From Viola odorata (lineage: Eukaryota > Streptophyta > Magnoliopsida > Malpighiales > Violaceae), in NCBI GenBank assembly GCA_963691705.1, contig OY829539.1, positions 59,184,327-59,248,326 on the forward strand: a stretch of 64,000 bases of DNA, read 5' to 3'. A program made the position numbers and the translations under genes. How positions within the stretch are numbered: position 1 is the stretch's first letter; each line of letters begins with the position of its first letter. The notes beneath the pieces were generated by a model, which was not told where the DNA came from, made no database searches, and worked only from the letters and a program-made list of their open reading frames with translations. Below are positions 1 to 13,147 of this stretch, in pieces.

Positions 1-562
1 GTTATTCTTTTTGTAACTCAGGTAAACAAAATTGAAGTCCAATATGACAAGACTTCTAAGCAAGTTGATGTGCAGTCACTGAAGGAAACTCTTTGGCACT
101 GTATAGGAGGATCTCCTCAAAAACCTGTTGAGGTATGGTAGATGTTTTTTTCTATTTGAACCAGCACGAGCAGAATCATTACTATTTCGTAGATCTGTTT
201 CAGTTTTGATTTTGAATATTCTACGCGAAATGATGTATGCTTTTGGGTGGCATTAAGGTTTGGATTAGTGAAATTAGCATTCAATCGACCATTTTATGAA
301 GATTTCAACCTGACCTACAACTCCAAATTTTACTCTGATCCCTTTCTTTTTATTTTTTCTTGAGAAGGATCAGGAGGCAGTATCGTTTCGAGATCTCTTG
401 ACCAACTTTCCGAGCGACTGCGGAGCTGCAGCAACTATCAATGACATTTCTCCTCATTTGTGTTTCATATGCCTATTACATCTAGCTAACGAGCACGGGC
501 TAAGCATCCTTGGATGTAGCAGCTTAGATGATCTAACCATTCATCTCCCTCACAGCGATTGA
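1..562 (+). CDS. CAP-H: Condensin complex subunit 2 (CAP-H/Barren), 3' end only
   Basis: CAP-H is the kleisin that closes the SMC2-SMC4 ring of condensin and acts on mitotic chromosomes. Only the last two coding exons are inside the window. Exon 22-132 follows an AG acceptor and encodes VNKIEVQYDKTSKQVDVQ and onward, ending in phase 0 at a GT donor. Exon 374-562 encodes SFRDLLTNFPSDCGAA, then NDISPHLCFICLLHLANEHG, and ends in TGA at 560-562. The NDIS-PHLCFICLLHLANEHGL block is the typical C-terminal winged-helix region of plant CAP-H, where the kleisin contacts the SMC4 head. Both exons join in frame. The remaining exons lie upstream of base 1. The 3' UTR probably runs to about 700. No damage is visible. 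Assignment is by remembered family sequence. Confidence 0.9.
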
Positions 563-1503
563 AGTGCGAATGAGGTGATGTAGAACAAACGTACGCCCCA
601 TCTCTTTGTGCTTGTGTATCAACTATCAAGTCCACCATTTGCAAGGAGTGTAAGTCTAAATTCTTGTAAGTAGTTTTGGTCTCATTTCATCATATTTAAC
701 ATTCTGAAGCATATTCTGGTTGTATTATTAGTTCTAAATCACAGATATCTTCCTCTATAATTGAGACAAATTATATTAGTGAAGTTATCCCTCCCTAACA
801 AGAGTTGTGTCATGTGGTTTCAGGCTTATCTTTGTGATTTATCAGAAAGATTTGTTTTGAAATCATCTTTTTCCCATTTAAGAATATTATTGGATGATGA
901 CAGCAAGAACCAAAAAAAAGAAAAAGGATTAAATGTAAATGGAAAATAAGTGGATGAAAGAAAAAGGAGAATCCCATGTTTTTTAAATGACTTTTGTATG
1001 CTAAAAAATTATGGTAGACTTTATAATTAATTTATTCAATATATAGAAGTGAAATGATCGTTTATTGGTTAAAAAAAATAATTTTATTTAATATTAAAAA
1101 TATCATCATTCATTATTATTTTAATTCTAATATCCGGTTTTAAAATATCATTTATTAGAGTCGGGAGGATAGTAAATTTTATGACTACTCCAATCATCTG
1201 TTGAGCAGTCATGTTCCGATGTTACTGAGATTTTTATGATTTTAGACAAATAAAAACAAACATGTGAAATAAGAAAATGACGTCCCATACATAAAATATT
1301 TTGCTCAAAACTCCCATCACTTTTATTTATTTATGCTCAATCGTGCCATAAATAATTTTTAAGTATTATTAATTTCCCCCCTAAAAAGTTTAGTCCATCC
1401 ATAACACTATCCCAATTCCCAAGTAATAAAAGATTATTGGTACTCCTCACCTTTGGCTCAAAGATCTTTCATTGAAAAGAAAAAAAGGAGTAATTGTACT
1501 TCC
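563..1503. other. Intergenic: CAP-H 3' UTR and hydroperoxide lyase promoter
   Basis: The first ~140 bases are likely the CAP-H 3' UTR. The rest is AT-rich and I see no gene. A small open frame at 761-949 has no recognisable content. I could not pick a convincing TATA box for the downstream gene. Confidence 0.6.
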
Positions 1504-4500
1504 ATGGGTTCTCTAATGATGACGACCAAGATGATGGTCACACCAATTTCTTCTTCCTCTTCCTCGCCGCTGTCAACTCAATCAGTACCGTCGTCCACTT
1601 CTTCCCGCCCGGTGCGATCCATTCCGGGCTCGTACGGGTGGCCTTTACTTGGGCCCATATCAGACAGGCTGGACTACTTCTGGTTCCAAGGCCCAGATGC
1701 GTTCTTCAGGACACGTGTCGAGAAGTACAAGTCCACCGTGTTCCGGACAAATGTGCCACCGACATTCCCGTTTTTCGGCGGCGTTAACCCGAACGCGGTG
1801 GCGGTTCTTGACTGCGAATCTTTCTCGCATCTTTTCGATATGGAGATTGTGGAGAAGAAGAATACTCTGGTGGGTGATTTCATGCCAAGTGTCAAGTTCA
1901 CGGGAAATCTCAGAACCTGCGCTTATCTAGATACCTCTGAGCCACAACATGCCAAGGTAGGTACTAGTGCTGTTCATGTTAATCCTCGCTCTCTTTACGA
2001 AAATAATGGACGTTTTAAAATAGTAGAGAATTGAAAATAATATTTTTTTATTTTATTTTATTTCATATTGTTTCATTTTTTTCTTATAATTTTTACTCAA
2101 ATTATCACACCATCATCAAATTAAATTGATGCATAAAACAAAAATTGTCATTTGCACAAAATATATACCTCAAAATTGATAAAATGGCAAGTATTATAAA
2201 CAGTAAAAATTCGTAGAAAAACGACAGTTATTAAAAGATAGAGGGAGTATATTTTTTCTTAAATTGCCAATTTTTTTTCGAATTTTGAACAGTAAGTTTT
2301 AGTTTCATTCAATTTTTTATTTTAGTTTCTTAGGGACGTCAATTTGAAGTGGAAATTATAGATTCAATTTTTAAATACAACTAATTAGAGTGTGGTGATT
2401 TAATTTTATGTAACTATGTTTTCTAAAACTCATTAATTTAATATAAAGTATAACTTTGATATTTCAAGAATATTCAAGAATATTTTTAAAAGTGGATTGA
2501 ACCCGTAGATCATTTTAGTTAATTTAGTAAAAAAATTATGAGATTCGACAATATCGGAACTAGTTTGAACTTTTGAAGCTACTCCATTAATCACTCGAAA
2601 TATGGCAGGCTAACTAATTATAAGTTGGGTAATGCTCATTTACCTCTACCACTGTTGTAGGTTGTCTGTCATTGGGGTATTTTATTTTTTTTCAACGAAA
2701 AGAAAAGTTCTCTCCTCTAGTCATTGGGGGGATTATGGTCCCTAACTTTTGAGGCCCAGTTGAGAAGTTTCCAAATTTCCTTTGTTTGTGTTCCATTCCA
2801 TCATCTTTCACTGGTCCTCCATTCACCACTTGGGGCCAACTTGTCTTCAATGTCTGCTAACTTACAGAGCCATCCATTCACATTTCAGGCAAGACAAAAT
2901 CAAAAGAGTTCATCCCAATTCTTACTTTTTGATAGCTTCACTATATTCATCCCAAATTCTTTAAACAACAATGGAGCTACTGTGTTTTATAAAGCTTTTG
3001 AGGCGAAAAAAAGGGATTCAATTATGGCTCCCTGCCCTTAGAGGCATGCCCATTTTAGCACTCTGTTAGTTTGCTGATACTCATAATATTCTCCTACATT
3101 GATAAATCTCTGCAATTGAAGGGTGGACGTGTCCTTTTATCACTCGAATACAATCAATATTTGTTACGGTTTGTAGATGCTACGAATAAATGAAGAGCGC
3201 AAAATGAGTAAACTTTAGTCATCATGCCGACTCCTAGAGATTTGAGATGAGCAAAATGATGGCTCTCTCATTTTGGATTCCACTAAATATCATTTTCCAA
3301 ACTCTGTTTGGCAAGTTTTTTCCACGCATACTCTTTTGTACATGAATTGGAATGCAAGCTAAGGCATTCCCTAAAGATACAGCAGGAGGATTTGCAAAAC
3401 ATTCTCTTTGGCTTAAAACAAACTGAAAAACAGTTTCTCCTTGTTTCTTTTTCCTCCCCAAGTTTTGTTGAATTATGTGCCATTCTACTTTAATTATTAT
3501 GCATCTAAGTATCTGTAAATCAGATATGTTTATGATTTTTTGGTGTATTTATGCTCATCCATGGTTTACTTATGCTCCTATTGAGAAACTAAATTCGGAA
3601 CAAAAACATGGAAAACAGCAAATATATGTATGTTCAGTTCTTGTGGTGGAATTTGAAACTCTACTTAGTAGCTGCTACTTTATTCACAGATTAAAAACTT
3701 CGCCTTGGATATCCTGAAACGCAGCTCCAAAGTCTGGATCTCTTCTCTTTTAGCCTATCTCGATACTATGTGCAACGACCTTGACACAACCATTTCAGAA
3801 AAGAGCAGTGCTAGCTACCTCTTCCCTCTCCAGCAGTGCCTCTTTAGCTTTCTAATGAAGTCTATTGTAGGGGCAGACCCTTCAAGCTCACCAAAAATTG
3901 CAAAGTCTGGCTACACCATGCTCAACCGTTGGCTCGCCTTCCAACTCCTCCCAACCATCCACATTGGTGTTGTTCAGCCCCTTGAGGAGATCTTTCTTCA
4001 CTCTTTTGCTTACCCTGCTTTTCTTGTTAGTGGAGACTACAATCAGCTATACGAATTTATCAAAAATGAAGGTAATCAACCAGTTATATTTTAAGTAATT
4101 CTTGCCTACTCCAGTATCTCAACTCATACCTTACGCTCTACTTTTATACTTAATAGTTGACCTCACCACTCGTACCTGGAGTAAGCTAGAAATTTCCTTT
4201 GTATTTCTTGTTAGCAGTAAGATCATTGCGATATGAAAATCATCTCAGTTTCTCTGCTCAGTTCATTATTTAACTATTTCCTTTCAGAATTTTGTTAGGA
4301 TTCTATGGTTTATAAGTGACGCAAGATACTTTTCTGCAGATTCGCTATAGTTTTCCAGTTAGTGTCCAAAATTCGGGTAGCAACAGTTAGTGATGACATC
4401 TATTTCCGAGTAGCACTAAGTACATTTCCTCCCTTACCCCTTACCACCTCAAGCGCACTTCTTGATGGATTTCATGAGTTGAAATTTGATGTTTTATGTT

Positions 4501-5231
4501 AAAAGTTTGGAAATTAAATTACTAGAGAAAAGTGCATGTGATTGAGATTGTTCTGTGGTATGTACTGATCCATGCTGCACAACACAGGTACGGAGGTTTT
4601 AGAACGAGGGAAGACTGAATTTGGACTGACCGAAGAAGAAACTATTCACAACCTTCTCTTTGTGCTTGGTTTCAACGCGTATGGTGGTTTCTCTGTATTT
4701 CTACCTACTCTAATAAACAGAATATTGAGTGACACCACAGGATTACAAGAAAGACTATGCAAGGAAGCTAGAGAGAATGGTGGACCAACTATAACTTTTG
4801 ATTCGGTGAAAGAAATGCCTCTGGTTCAATCAGTTGTTTATGAGGCGCTGCGATTAAGCCCACCTGTTCCGATTCAGTACGGACGAGCAAGGAAGGACTT
4901 TCAACTGAGTACTCATGATGCTGTGTTCGACGTCAAGAAGGGTGAGTTACTCTGTGGATACCAACCTCTGGTCATGAGGGACCCCAAAATTTTTGCGGAG
5001 CCAGAGATATTTAAACCGGACAGGTTCACAGGTGCGGGGCTTGAACTACTGAACTACTTGTATTGGTCTAATGGTCCCCAGACCGGGTCACCGACCGAGT
5101 CGAATAAACAGTGTGCAGCGAAGGATCATGTGACCCTCACTGCTGCTGTAATCGTGGCGTATTTGTTTAGGAGATATGATTCTATCACTGGGGACTCCTC
5201 CACAATCACCGGTGTTGTGAAGGCTAGCTGA
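1504..5231 (+). CDS. HPL: Fatty acid hydroperoxide lyase, CYP74B-type cytochrome P450
   Basis: Three exons, 1504-1956, 3690-4071 and 4588-5231, join in frame (phases 0 and 1, GT-AG) into 492 aa, the usual size for CYP74. CYP74B enzymes cleave 13-hydroperoxy fatty acids to C6 aldehydes and 12-oxo acids (green-leaf volatiles), need no O2 or reductase, and act in plastids. Residues 1-35 are Ser/Thr-rich, like a transit peptide, followed by RSIPGSYGWPLLGPISDR. The I-helix reads GFNAYGGFS (~306-314), as in HPL rather than the GFNSFGG of allene oxide synthase. EALRLSPPVP follows. The haem loop is NGPQTGSPTESNKQCAAKD with Cys454 as ligand and the CYP74-specific insert. ATG 1504 (TCCATGG context) is chosen; upstream in-frame codons are non-ATG. 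Intron 1 is 1733 bp. Allene oxide synthase or a CYP74C is the alternative, judged less likely. No lesions seen. Confidence 0.9.
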
Positions 5232-5902
5232 TGAAAAAGAGGTATATCGTTTTGTTTTGGTCATAGGAATGAAGAGCAGGTATTGAAATCATTTAACAAA
5301 GGAAAGCATAACATGGTGATGTTCTACTGTCTTGTCTATAATTATTTTTTAGTTTAGTTTTTCCAACTTGAAGGTGGTTTATGGATTTAAAATGATTCTA
5401 TTCCAAGTTCTTTTTCGAACTCAGAGACTTGAGCTCCTTACTTTGCAGGAAGTACCATAAATTATTCAGAGTTCATTTTCCAAGTTCACTGTCTAGATTT
5501 TGCAACCAAATTGGTGTCCGAGGGGGGAAGGGTTGTAGAATGCCGTCTCAAAAATGAATAGTAAAGCCATAGCAGCAAAACAAGATGTTTCACTCATCAA
5601 CATATATGGCATTTTTTGCCAGTAATATCAATCAGAATCTACTTCCATAGTTTTACTAAGTAAAATATATACCAAAAAAATGGGAGAACATGAAGTTGGG
5701 ACTTTTTTACACTATGTCGGTTGCTTCAAAAGGCTTCCTAGCAATGGAGGTACTTGTGCTCAACTCGTAGATCGACAAGTGACAACTTATGCTAATCTTT
5801 GCTACTAGACCTGAGAATTTTCATCACAGCTAGAATAATAAAGCACCAAACGAATGAATAATAATACTTCATGCTGGCACAGGGAGCCTTGATTGGGGTT
5901 TC
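5232..5902. other. Convergent 3' ends of HPL and the DUF1068 gene
   Basis: This 670-bp stretch separates two genes that face each other. It contains only 3' UTR-like AT-rich sequence. No further feature was recognised. Confidence 0.6.
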
Positions 5903-7878
5903 TCAGGCAGTCTGAACATTTCCCTGGGCCTGGGTGCTAGACTTGGCAACCCCTTCCTTCCACCCTCTCTGGCGTGCCCTCGTCTCCCACATTGCTGTTA
6001 CTTTCTTTTGTGCCACTAATGCAGCTTCAGCCTTCTCCCTAGCTTCTTCACATGTTTCCATTCCCGAATTGCACTTATCTGCTTCCTTTTGATACTGAGA
6101 TGTCATCTTCTTAGCCTCAAGCAGAGCCATGTCAGCACGCCGCTGATTCTCCAATGCTTCAGCTTCCCGCAACTTCAATTCCTCTGACAATATATCTGCA
6201 AAGTTCTTCTCAGCATCTTCATTCACCTCTGGATCATGCTTCGTGCAATCTGTACAAGTATCACTCCGCACAATAAGCATCTAGTGATTGAATCCAAGAT
6301 ACTAAACTTCTGTAAAGCAGACAAAAAAAACTTGAGCCTAGAGAAGTTTGGTAGTTGTTGTGTCAATGCACACATTCAAGTAGAATCTATCAACTTTAAA
6401 TTGCTCTTTTAAGTATTCCATTCATGCAAGTATGATCAAAATGACAGTTAGATTGCATAAGCCCAACAGATGGCACCTCAAGCAGGGAACCAGAATCTCA
6501 AGACAAAAAAGAGGCATTGACCATTGAAGGCATGCTTTTGAGTAAAAGTTCAACCATTATAAGAGCATGCATTGTATGTATAATCGCAGAAAGATTAAAT
6601 GGATCATATGATAGATCTAAAGCATCTCTTCTATAATCCAACATTTTTCCCCACAATTTTTCATTTATGTTTTGCACACCTGATTCCTCATGCACATGCC
6701 TATAATTCTTATTCATACTTCAGCACAGTTTCAAGCCTTTTTTTTTTCTTCAGTCAAACAGTTCTATGCTTTCCAACTTGTGGAATCCTACAAACAAAAA
6801 TCATCCTGCAAATTCAAGTCTCTGATTCTTAATCAAATATACTGATTTTCAGGATAGAACGAAATTCATAGCTTTCAGCAAAGAGAAGCTAACCTGTGAA
6901 GGAAGCATTGCTTAGTCCTGCACCAAAAAGAGCAGAAACAACAATAATTACACGTCTGATTGAGTAACAAACTAGTCAATATACACATCATAGAATGAAA
7001 GTTCTCTCTGGCTAATATATTTAGAAAGACTGCAATAATGGGTCATTCAAGTAGCTTACGAATCTTGGGAGTCGAACAAGAAATCAATTCACAAGCATAA
7101 ACATTTAGATATCTAACTCTAATATTGAATACAAGACCAGTCAAAATGCACACACAAAGAAACAAACACCAGGCTGAATTCGTGGATCTCTAACATTTGA
7201 TCCTGTCATTAACAAACAGCCATGAACTTCACCACAGACGATTAAGAGTTACGAATCAACAGTCAATATATTTCTGACTTATCAGATCCTTACTGATTTC
7301 ATAAGTATGGTGGTCACTACCCTCAAACACTTAAAAGCAAGGTGCAATGCAGCACGATCAACCATGAATAAACCCAGAATGGCAACAGAAGAAATAAGCA
7401 TGAACCCGATTCCCAGTTCAGACATCTAAATCCAATTGAGTAGTGCCCAAAAGACTTACAAATCTAACATATATGCAACTTCTTGCTAGAAGCACCTATT
7501 CTGCCGCTAAGAAAGAAACAAGCATAGATCCAGAACTGAACTAAATCATGATTAATGATCAATACAGCAATGACCCGACATCTCTAACTACAGAAAAATG
7601 AGAGCTACCCAGATCTGAAACAAAGAGGAATAGCATATATAAATGTAAATGCGTGTGGTAAAGATTGAACCTTGAGGGAGGGAGAGAAGAGGCTGAGACG
7701 AGCAGTCACAGGCGCAAAGAGGGCAAGTGAAAGAGGAGGAAGAGGAGGAGTGAGCAACAGCAGCTAAGCCTTCTTTGAAATGCCAGTAGAGAGGTGGACC
7801 TAATAGGTAGGCGGCCAAGCACATACCTAAAATACCCAAACCCAACTTCACCGCAGCTGCTTGCCGGTTGGTTGCCAT
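5903..7878 (-). CDS. DUF1068 family membrane protein
   Basis: Minus-strand exons 7671-7878, 6894-6917 (a 24-nt micro-exon) and 5903-6249 join in frame to give 192 aa. The N-terminus has one hydrophobic segment (about residues 11-29, LGLGILGMCLAAYLLGPPLY), then WHF and a Ser run. A cysteine cluster follows, CPLCACDCSSQPLLSLPQG. After the micro-exon (LSNASFT) comes a charged, probably coiled-coil region with LSEELKLREAEALENQRRAD and YQKEADKCNSGMETCEEARE, then WETRARQRGWKEG. This whole layout is the plant DUF1068 family, a single-pass membrane protein of unknown biochemical role. The gene is divergent from the one starting at 8644 (766 bp apart). The start is the first ATG, directly before the conserved hydrophobic segment. 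The micro-exon is supported by perfect phase on both sides. No defect is visible. Confidence 0.88.
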
Positions 7879-8494
7879 CAGTGAGTGTGTGTTTTTTGAG
7901 TAGTAGTCGCACTAATTGTGGAAGAAATGATGACAGATGATTGTGATGGTGACGACGAGAAGTATAGATGAGGATCACAGCAGTGGAAAAATGGGAAAGG
8001 AGAGGGAGTCAGGCAATAAATCTGTTTATCTACTTCTCCGCGTTAAAGAATAAAGAGTTTCTATAATGTACAGTACAGGTTAATTTATTATTTAGTAGAC
8101 ATTGGTCCTTGAACTAAAAAACAAAATTAATTTAACTCCTGAGCTTTACTGGTTATGTAAGCAGCACCTACTGTCACGTTTTTCATTAGTAATTAATTTA
8201 ATAGCTCAAATAAACCTTACTTAAATGTAAAAAAATATCCAAAAAAAGAAAAGAAGAAAAGAACTATTTTACGGTGGCTTTTGAAAATACTTAATTAAAA
8301 ATTGAAAGCAAAGTATACAAAAATAATTGTTATTTTAAAAAATAAAAGACACTTTAAATTTTAATTTATAAATAATTGCAACATGCAGGCTATGCATTGA
8401 AATAATAATAAAGTAATAAGTAATTTTCAAATAAATAGATAAATAAATAAAGTAATGTATAACGATGCTAATACTTATGCTGTGCGTTTCAATG

Positions 8495-8495
<1 letters not shown>

Positions 8496-8546
<51 letters not shown>
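8496..8546. repeat. (AT)n microsatellite
   Basis: About 25 uninterrupted AT dinucleotides lie ~100 bp upstream of the ATG at 8644, inside the shared upstream region of two divergent genes. Length is likely polymorphic. It also generates a spurious minus-strand frame rich in Tyr-Ile. Confidence 0.95.
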
Positions 8547-8551
<5 letters not shown>

Positions 8552-8643
8552 CTCGAAACGGCATCGTTTAGCAGAATACGAAAAACTGCTAACAGATCTT
8601 TCTTCACCATCAACCACTGAAGAGAACCACGGACAAAACAACA

Positions 8644-11285
8644 ATGGCGTTCGAGATACCACACCATCTCATACAAGAGCTCCGGATCTCACTGCGCAGA
8701 GAAGCCGGTCTCTCTTCCTACAATCCAGAAGATCCTTCTCTTCCCGATTTGCCCTCGTTTAATGACGCAATTTCCCATCTTGAGCCCTCCCCTGACTACC
8801 TCCGATGCAAGCACTGCAAAGGCAACCTCCTCAGAGGCATCCATTCCTTGATATGCGTGTTCTGTGGCCGGAAACCCAACGCCGAACTCCCTCCCGATCC
8901 AATCAAGTTCACCTCCACCTCCGCCTGCCGCTGCTTCCTCCGTTCCCTCCATTTAGACGGATCGGTTAGTTTTCCCCCATTTCGATCTTCCTTCGTAAAT
9001 ATTGCTAAAGTAGTTAGCTTTTCGTGGTTTTAACAGGTTGGTTTTGTTTCCTGCGGTGTGTCAATGTTACCCCAAAGATGTGTGTTGGGTTTACTGCGGA
9101 TTATTGTTTTGCAGGAGCTTGTCGAGCCGAATGTTGAAGGAGAAGGATCCAATAAAGGACGGAATGCATCACGAAATGAGGTTCCTTTGTTGGAATTTCT
9201 GGATTTGGAAATAAGATGGCCTACTGAGTCAGAGAAATCGGAGACGAGTGTTTCAGGCGTGAAGTTGAGTCCTTTGAACTTGGCAGGTGTTGATCTTGAC
9301 AACTTTTTTGAAGCTAAAGATGATTCTGTTGTTTTGTCATCTGAGGATCAATTTGCAGTGGACAGACAAAATAATGATGTGGGAAGTAATGCGTCTCTAG
9401 TTCATGGAAGTCTGAGTTTGTTTCAGAATGCTCAGCCTTCTGAGACTGTTTCAAGGGTTAAGAAAGATGAAAGTGGTGGTAGTGCTTCTGCTTGGGAGGC
9501 TGCGTTTCAATCTGCTGAACCAGGAACTGATCATCAGGAATCCAATTCATTTGACGCTTTCGTGGTTTCCTCATCAGTTGATCTTTCTGCCCACATGGAC
9601 TCAGTATTCGGACCACAAAAAGATTTGTTTGAAGGAAAAACAAAAGAAGAAACTGCAGCTTCTGCTTCTGGTATGAATGACTGGTTTGAAGGTGATATAT
9701 GGAGTAATCCCACTGCTGTGGTACTTGACCAGTCTGAGGAGTTTGGGTTACCCCTCAATGGTAACGATAGTGAGACAAAGGGAAAAATAAATAATCCTTC
9801 TTTTGAACACGCTGGATGGATGCAAGACAGTGAGTGGCAAACAACCAGCAACAGCACAGCCACAGCTGATAGTAAAACCATAACTGAAGATGACGATTCA
9901 TTTGGTGCTTGGAATGATTTTACAAGCTCAGCTCCTCTTAGTAGTACCGTGACACAAGGTGTTCACAGCAAGGCACTTTCTGCGGAGAAAGCATCAGAAA
10001 TAAGCTTCTTCAGTGAGGCTGATCCTCGGGATATCACTTCTGGTACAATTTCAGAGCCAGATTTCTTTCCGGGAACATTTAACTATCAAAATGGTTCTGC
10101 AGAGGTGCACATTATTCAGCCCGAAACCTCTGCTCCAGATGGGTAAGCATATACTTATTCTTTGATCATTATCTTTAAATAACTTGTGCTTCATTGCCAT
10201 GGTATCCCACTGTTAGGATGTCATGTTTGTTTAGCCGAATTGTGGTTTAGCAGTATATTTTATTAAGGATTCCTGCCATCTCATGACTCATACTCCTGTT
10301 TTATTATTAAAGATGGTTGTTCTGTATTCTATCCATCTTAGATTTAGTGTTGGAAGAGTAAATTGATGTATACTAAAGACATCTAGATTCATGCTCACTT
10401 GTTCCCCCATACCAGTGATCTCTTGTATTACGAGAAGGCTGTTAGCTTGAGGGGGGGAGTTGACATGTTCCAGTGGACTAATTATGCACGAGTGAGATGG
10501 GGCTTTATGATTTAGACCTCTGTGGAACAGGAAGGAAGAAATTACATGAGATGTTGAGTTGCAGTTAACTGACCTCAATGGATTTCTGCCTTGATTTTCA
10601 GTCTTCCAATCAAAATTACAATGAGATTTCTAGGGAAATATTGTGAATATTTCTTTCCATAGGAATAGAATCTCTAGATAGAGATTGATTTGGAACACCT
10701 TTCTGATTGATGCTGGACAGCATTGTTTATGCTACAATTTTAATGTTTAGTTGGCAGTCAAGGCTATTGATTTTTAAGGGTTTAAGTGGCTAATGATCTG
10801 CTGCAAATAGAGTTATTGGCTTAAGTAGGTATGAAACTGAGGATTTAGAGATTTTCTTGAGCATTGCTATGGCAGAGAAATTGAAGGTGAAGCTAACAAG
10901 TGTTTACACCTACAATCCAGTAGAGGCATTTTAGGGCGTATTTCATTAATTCTCGTTTGCGACTACTTTCCTAATTATCAGGATAAGCTTTACTCTTTTA
11001 GATAGAATTTTTCTTGGTTTGTTCCTTCAAGTTCGTAACAAAGTATCTAAACCAAGCAGCACTCATGTTATTTTCTCTTCTGATTTCAGAATGGCTGCAA
11101 GACATGGAGGGAGCGCCGAAGAAGATGAAGTAGTTCTAAAATTTTCCAATGGAAACTCGAGGTCAAAGGAGGATGATGATGTAGATAAATTCATGTCACA
11201 GATGCATGATCTCTCGTTTATGCTTGAGAGCAGTCTTTCATTACCACAAAAGAAAGATCTGTTTGGCTCCTTCTCTAAAGATTAA
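8644..11285 (+). CDS. Plant protein of unknown function with N-terminal CxxC zinc-ribbon-like motif
   Basis: Three exons, 8644-8964, 9115-10142 and 11090-11285, join in frame (phases 0 and 2) into 514 aa. The N-terminus LIQELRISLRREAGLSSYNP is followed by LRCKHCKGNLLRGIHSLICVFCG, two CxxC pairs (about residues 58-80) that look like a small zinc ribbon. I recall this N-terminus as a plant-specific uncharacterised family (probably DUF7815) but could not search. The rest is acidic, Ser-rich and low in complexity. It carries repeated aromatic-acidic motifs (NDWFEGDIW, SAWEAAFQSAE, SFGAWNDFTS) that resemble short linear adaptor-binding motifs. The last exon encodes a conserved-looking tail, DKFMSQMHDLSFMLESSLSL, then LFGSFSKD. 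No membrane segment is present. The start ATG is the first one after the AT repeat. Function is unknown; protein-protein adaptor is only a guess. Confidence 0.78.
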
Positions 11286-12141
11286 GTTCCTCTTACTGTT
11301 GAGTTCTTTTGTGTGATCTTTTGTTCTTGTTGTTGTTGGTTGATATGCCATCTGTAATCTTTATTTTTTATTTATTTTAGTTTCATATGTTACCAGCCCC
11401 CTCCTCTTTAAGCAAATTTTGTTATGTTGTGAGGCATCCCAATGAAAAGAAGAATAACGATTTTTTTTATATAAAATGAGGTTATTGTAATGATAATTAA
11501 TGATATAAATATTATTGACGGTAAATTATAGAAATGATATTTCCACCTGGGGACGTGCTGGTTCCGCCAGTGGTTACAGAAAATTAGTTCAATGTTGTAA
11601 CAAAATTTATTTAAATTAATCTTTTAACTGAAAGTATTTCCTGGATGAATGCATGGTATGGCAGAGACTCAAACTAATGATTAAGGCAAATGTGTGTCTG
11701 AGAGCGCTAGAAGAAAATTTCAGGAGAATGGTTAAGGCAAACAACAGTCAATAAACTCGGAATACTTTGCACCCGTAGAAGTGTTCCAATAGTACCAACA
11801 GAATGCCATAACAATGGAGCCAAATCTTCACGAACAGTCCTCTCCTGTAGCATAAAATGAAGTAAACCAAAGCATGAAACCCATTTTATTTGATCAATCA
11901 ATAATAATGGCGCTTCCTTGAATGGCAAACTAGGAAGTCATTTACAGAGCCGATACGACTGAAGGATAACTAAATCCCAAAAAATCCAAACTAGTACATA
12001 GATATCATTCCAAAATCTTTAACTACCAGTATTACACTTGCATCACTTACCTTGTTAAAGCTAAAGTCAAAATGATGTAAAAAGATTTTATCAAAAGTAG
12101 ACAAAAAGCTCAAGTAAGCACAAGGGAGTAAATTGCATCTA

Positions 12142-12401
12142 CTCCCTCTGGCACGAATTATATGACTTCCTCGCATCCCAATATTCAGTAGAAAACGCAT
12201 ATCGAGGAGGCCGGATGAGACACTATTTGACCCCAAAAAATTCCGTACTTTTTTTTGAACGTACGATAATCCTTAACGTACTTCCGAGAAAAAATTCGGG
12301 GCAAAATTGTCTCAAATAGTGACTGTTCCGACCGTCTTAAGATACGTTCTGAAACAGTAAAAACAAATGCTAAAACGTCATATAAAACGTACCGGAGGGA
12401 G
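12142..12401. mobile_element. Stowaway-type MITE (Tc1/mariner)
   Basis: A 260-bp element bounded by inverted CTCCCTC...GAGGGAG termini and flanking TA dinucleotides (12140-12141, 12402-12403). The subterminal sequences are also inverted (GCACGAATTATATGACTT against AACGTCATATAAAACGT). The interior shares blocks with the MITE at 44859-45067. Confidence 0.85.
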
Positions 12402-12591
12402 TATCAATCATAAAACAAAGGTACAATTATTTCCAAAACAAAATCAATAAAATCAGGGAAACAAATAAATTAAACTGTCCTTGATAAAGGCTCAAAAAAC
12501 AAAAGCACAGTGTGAATATTAGCAAGCCATGTATGTAAGCAATGATTATAACATGCCATAATGACAAACCAAATGTTCCTAGGGTCATGAA

Positions 12592-12720
12592 CTTGCTTAA
12601 AAGTATTTGTATCCGTCACTAAATAACAAATATTTAGATAAATTTAACAAAAAAATAAATAAGAGGACAATATAGAAAAAAATTAATTGTACATTAGAAT
12701 TCATACAATATACGTACTTT
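12592..12720 (+). repeat. Left arm of a 5-kb-spaced inverted repeat
   Basis: The stretch containing GTATCCGTCACTAAATAA, AAATTTAACAAAAAAATAAA and TACATTAGAATTC recurs inverted at 17571-17690 with roughly 80% identity by eye. The pair brackets the SINE-like relics and the LINE. Confidence 0.75.
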
Positions 12721-13147
12721 CAGATCTCGTGCGACATAGATAAATAAATTTCAAAGTACTGGAATTTATCATTTGAAAATAAATAAACCCCCTTCGTAAT
12801 TTGACCTCCCATCAATTCAAAAAAAAATGTCAAATTAAAAGGACTGTTCTAGGTAAAAAAATTAACTTAATAAAATAAGAACAAAATCACATGACTAGAT
12901 ATATAGAAATCAAAATCGGGCTAATCACAATTGCATTTAAAATACTAATACTTGACTCTCTTTTTAAAAAAAAAATTGAACTAAACTTTTTTAAATAAAA
13001 TTTCAAGCGTTTCCGAGGTAGTGGGAAGGACTCAAAAGGCCAGGGATGAAAATTGGAGATTATAAAATGAAAGGACTAATATTGAATACTACTCCAACTT
13101 TAGGGACCAGGATATATTCTTTCCCAAAAGTTAATTAAAATGCAGTT

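Noticed and set aside
2220..2250. Possible MITE end (AGAGGGAGTATA) in HPL intron 1
   Set aside because: No inverted partner could be found nearby.
2724..3041. 105-aa ORF on the plus strand
   Set aside because: Lies wholly within intron 1 of the hydroperoxide lyase gene; no recognisable content.
1504..5231. Allene oxide synthase instead of hydroperoxide lyase
   Set aside because: The I-helix has FNAYGGFS and the haem region QCAAKDHVTLTA, which fit CYP74B better. AOS genes are usually intronless.
8335..8676. Minus-strand ORF with a Tyr-Ile repeat
   Set aside because: Produced by the (AT)n microsatellite; no coding features.
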